Assembly (NCBI GenBank): GCA_002299975.1
Contig: DBOT01000113.1
Span: forward strand, 1 to 7,509
Direction: 5' to 3'
Source: Lactobacillaceae bacterium UBA639
Lineage (GTDB): Bacteria > Bacillota > Bacilli > Lactobacillales > Lactobacillaceae
Length of the DNA stretch: 7,509 nt
Both the position numbers and the translations under genes were made by a program. The notes beneath the pieces are model-generated. The model was not told the origin of the DNA. It did no database searches and saw only the letters and a program-made list of their open reading frames with translations. Each line of letters begins with the position of its first letter. The stretch's first letter is position 1. Shown piece after piece: positions 5,844-7,509 of this stretch.

Positions 5844-6277
5844 TATTGCTCATCTTCCATCTGATCCTTGATGGCCTGCTGGATCTTCCGGTACTTCTCG
5901 TCATTGTAATTGCCGGAGTTATCCTTGAAGATCATCTTGAAGTCATCATCGTCGCTGTAACGAGGGATAAGGTGAATGTGGGAGTGGAAGACGGATTGGT
6001 AGGCAACCTTACCGTTGTTATTAACCACGTTCATCCCCTTGATAGCGGGATTAGAGTTCTTGACGGCCCGGGCAATCTTTGGAAGCCGGGAGAAGACAGC
6101 GGCAGCCAGGTCTTCATCGTAGGCGAAAAGGTCGGGAACATGCTTCTTTGGAACCACCAGGGTGTGACCCGGCGTGCCTTGGGAAATGTCTAGAAAGGCC
6201 TTAACAACATCATCTTCGTAGACGGTATAACTCGGGATTTCGCCAGCAATAATTTTACAAAAGATACAATCAGTCAT
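5843..6277 (-). CDS. hit: HIT-family protein (Hint-like nucleotide hydrolase)
   Basis: A small cytoplasmic histidine-triad protein of 144 aa that by family hydrolyses nucleotide phosphoramidates or related AMP-linked compounds; the cellular role is unclear. Numbering is from ATG 6277. The N-terminus MTDCIFCKIIAGEIPS carries C4 and C7, and a zinc site with H46 (PKKHVPDL) is likely. The active-site triad HSHIHLIPR has H98, H100 and H102. The start was chosen at 6275-6277 because a near-perfect AAAGGAGG (6287-6294) lies 9 nt upstream. An in-frame ATG nine codons earlier (6302-6304) has no such site and would place the Shine-Dalgarno sequence inside the coding region. It is the first gene of a two-gene unit with the small helical protein (TAATG overlap) and is divergent from ecsA, a hit/ecs arrangement also known in Bacillus. 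Confidence 0.95.
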   Translation of the reverse strand: MTDCIFCKIIAGEIPSYTVYEDDVVKAFLDISQGTPGHTLVVPKKHVPDLFAYDEDLAAAVFSRLPKIARAVKNSNPAIKGMNVVNNNGKVAYQSVFHSHIHLIPRYSDDDDFKMIFKDNSGNYNDEKYRKIQQAIKDQMEDEQ

Positions 6278-6286
6278 GATGTACCC

Positions 6287-6294
6287 CCTCCTTT
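6287..6294 (-). promoter_or_regulatory. Strong Shine-Dalgarno site setting the hit start
   Basis: AAAGGAGG on the minus strand, 9 nt before ATG 6277. It lies inside the longer open frame that begins at 6304 and so rules in favour of the shorter 144-aa protein starting MTDCIFC. Confidence 0.85.
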
Positions 6295-6312
6295 GATTGT
6301 TCATTACCTTCT

Positions 6313-6341
6313 AGTATAACTTAAAATGTGTCTTTCTTCAC
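6313..6341 (-). promoter_or_regulatory. Probable promoter of the hit unit
   Basis: On the minus strand, TATACT (6318-6313, 5 of 6 matches to TATAAT) is preceded at 17 bp by GTGAAG (6341-6336), a weak -35 sharing TGA with the consensus. It would give a leader of about 30 nt. It stands back to back with the ecsA promoter. Confidence 0.5.
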
Positions 6342-6362
6342 TGCGGAAGGTCTAATCTGGTA

Positions 6363-6371
6363 TGCTATAAT
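6363..6371 (+). promoter_or_regulatory. Extended -10 promoter of ecsAB
   Basis: TGCTATAAT is a perfect extended -10 (TGn plus the consensus TATAAT at 6366-6371), 40 nt before the ecsA ATG. The -35 position (about 6343-6348, GCGGAA) is poor, so the promoter should depend on the TG extension. Confidence 0.7.
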
Positions 6372-6411
6372 AAAATGCTGAGTAAACTAGAAAAGAAGGG
6401 ATCGCGACACA

Positions 6412-7149
6412 ATGGCACTTAAGATTAAGAACCTTGTCGGGGGCTACTCACAGCTTCCCGTACTAAAAGACGTCAGCCTTGATGTCCAACCCGGTGAACT
6501 GGTCGGGTTGATTGGCTTAAATGGGGCTGGTAAGTCAACGACCATTAACCACGTGATCGGTATCCTGCGGCCTTTTTCCGGTGAAATTACCTTGAATGGA
6601 CTTAACATTCAGAACGAGCCAGAAAAGTATAAACGTCAGATTGCCTATGTCCCAGAAACGCCGATTCTCTATGATGAATTAACGTTGCGGGAACACTTGG
6701 AACTGACAATGGATGCGTATGGGCTAGACCACGATCAGGCTTGGCAGCGGGCTCACCAGCTGCTTAAGACTTTCCGCCTTGATAATAAGCTTGATTGGTT
6801 CCCGGCTAACTTCTCCAAAGGGATGAAGCAGAAGGTGATGATTTGTTGTGCCTTCATGACGGATGCTAAACTGCTGATCGTCGATGAACCATTTTACGGT
6901 CTGGATCCGCTAGCGGTCCATGACCTACTGGACCTCATTGAAAAGAAGAAGAAAGCTGGAGTGGCGGTCCTGATGTCAACCCACGTCCTGGATACCGCCC
7001 AGCGCTACTGTGACCGCTTTGTCCTGTTAGCCGATGGTAAGGTTCGGGCTCGCGGTACTCTTGATGAGTTGCGTAAGCTTGGCGACCGACCTGATGAGTC
7101 CCTAGACGAAATCTACCTTCATTTAGCAAGGGATGGTCAGCATGAGTAA
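6412..7149 (+). CDS. ecsA: ABC transporter ATP-binding protein EcsA
   Basis: ATPase subunit of the Ecs transporter, on the inner face of the membrane, working with the permease EcsB. The 245-aa length is typical. Motifs: Walker A GLNGAGKST (35-43), a Q-loop region YVPETP (79-84) with Glu where Gln is usual (as I recall for EcsA proteins), signature FSKGMKQ (134-140), Walker B LLIVDEP (154-160) with D158 and E159, and switch STHVLD with H191. In Bacillus, loss of Ecs harms protein secretion, competence and RasP-dependent proteolysis; the transported substrate is not established. A GAAGGGA stretch about 11 nt before the ATG serves as Shine-Dalgarno site. The gene has its own extended -10 promoter and overlaps ecsB by 8 nt, so the two are co-transcribed and probably translationally coupled. 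General ABC ATPases share these motifs; the EcsB neighbour makes the name firm. Confidence 0.94.
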   Translation: MALKIKNLVGGYSQLPVLKDVSLDVQPGELVGLIGLNGAGKSTTINHVIGILRPFSGEITLNGLNIQNEPEKYKRQIAYVPETPILYDELTLREHLELTMDAYGLDHDQAWQRAHQLLKTFRLDNKLDWFPANFSKGMKQKVMICCAFMTDAKLLIVDEPFYGLDPLAVHDLLDLIEKKKKAGVAVLMSTHVLDTAQRYCDRFVLLADGKVRARGTLDELRKLGDRPDESLDEIYLHLARDGQHE

Positions 7150-7509
7150 TCTATTTAGTAAACGCCGTCAGCGGCACTTCATGCTTTTGCTGAAATACTG
7201 GCGGTTAGTGTTCAATGATCACTTTGTCATTGCGCTCTTCTTTCTATTTGGTGCCTTGGCATACGGCTATTCGCAATGGCTACCGCAGCTTGGTCCACAC
7301 CTCTGGTGGAGTCGCTGGTTACTGGCACTCTGGTTCACTGTCTTGGCGCAGATTGGGCGGTTGGCAACCCTGGTGGAGCGGCCTGATCCTGTCTTCCTGC
7401 TCCCCCAGGTCAGTCATATGCAGCACTACCTGCGCCAGGCTGGCCGGTACAGTCTTATCCTGGGTGAACTGATGACATTGGCGGGGGCTTTCGTAGCCCT
7501 GCCATTTGC
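7142..7509 (+). CDS. ecsB: ABC transporter permease EcsB (5' part, runs off the window)
   Basis: Membrane subunit of the Ecs transporter; only the first 122 codons are present. The ATG (7142-7144) lies within the last codons of ecsA, an 8-nt overlap (ATGAGTAA), which implies coupled translation. The start reads MSNLFSKRRQRHFMLLLKYW, a basic cytoplasmic end. A first membrane helix follows at about 27-43 (HFVIALFFLFGALAYGY), a second at about 55-72, a cytoplasmic-looking stretch with LVERPDPVFLLPQ (77-89), and the start of a third at about 103. The VFNDHFVIALFFLFGALAY and PDPVFLLPQ stretches fit EcsB as I remember it. The frame is open to the last base with no stop, so the gene is cut by the window edge, not broken. 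Confidence 0.92.
   Translation, partial: MSNLFSKRRQRHFMLLLKYWRLVFNDHFVIALFFLFGALAYGYSQWLPQLGPHLWWSRWLLALWFTVLAQIGRLATLVERPDPVFLLPQVSHMQHYLRQAGRYSLILGELMTLAGAFVALPF

Noticed and set aside
5658..6193. Two plus-strand frames opposite the small gene and hit
   Set aside because: Their minus-strand partners have clear family motifs (hit) or coupled start and terminator placement (small gene). The plus-strand frames lack ribosome sites and domain features.
7215..7472. 85-codon plus-strand frame near the right edge
   Set aside because: It is in another frame within ecsB, whose own frame stays open from 7142 to the window edge and reads as an EcsB membrane protein.
1..7509. Mobile element, phage, CRISPR or defence system
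   Set aside because: No transposase, integrase, terminal repeats, spaced direct repeats or defence-type domains were seen; every gene but one is a recognised chromosomal family.

Overview
The window looks like an ordinary chromosomal segment of a Gram-positive lactic acid bacterium. Several things point to Lactobacillaceae, possibly Limosilactobacillus, although the genus is a guess. They are Firmicute-type Shine-Dalgarno sites, a lipoprotein PrsA with a Ser/Thr/Asn-rich tail, an EcsAB transporter, an isolated ferrochelatase gene, moderate GC and two TTG starts. I see no insertion sequence, phage gene, CRISPR array, tRNA, rRNA or recognisable riboswitch.

Layout: (1) About 1-1576, minus strand: hpt (purine salvage) followed by hemH (ferrochelatase), with a factor-independent terminator between them. 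(2) 1577-1838: a divergent promoter region. (3) 1839-5554, plus strand: a bifunctional class A penicillin-binding protein, a YheA/YlbF-like helical protein with its own promoter and a strong terminator, then prsA, a lipoprotein foldase preceded by an inverted repeat that overlaps its promoter. (4) A symmetrical terminator at 5575-5620 serves converging genes. (5) 5625-6277, minus strand: hit (HIT-family hydrolase) and a translationally coupled 72-residue helical protein of unknown function. (6) 6278-6411: back-to-back promoters for hit and ecsA. (7) 6412-7509, plus strand: ecsA and the start of ecsB, overlapping by 8 nt and running off the window.

How the genes fit together: the PBP builds peptidoglycan outside the membrane, PrsA helps secreted proteins fold (in Bacillus these include PBPs), and the Ecs transporter affects secretion and membrane proteolysis in Bacillus. 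The centre of the window is therefore an envelope and secretion neighbourhood. From memory, hemH next to pbpF, and prsA / small gene / hit / divergent ecsAB, also lie in one region of the Bacillus subtilis chromosome, so the cluster may be an old one with rearrangements.

No clearly new system is visible. The points most worth a second look are: a ferrochelatase that resembles the Gram-negative type more than the Bacillus type; a PrsA whose parvulin domain lacks the usual histidines; the dyad over the prsA promoter; the small gene coupled to hit; and a run of extended -10 (TGn) promoters. All family assignments rest on motif reading and memory of family sequences; no search was run.
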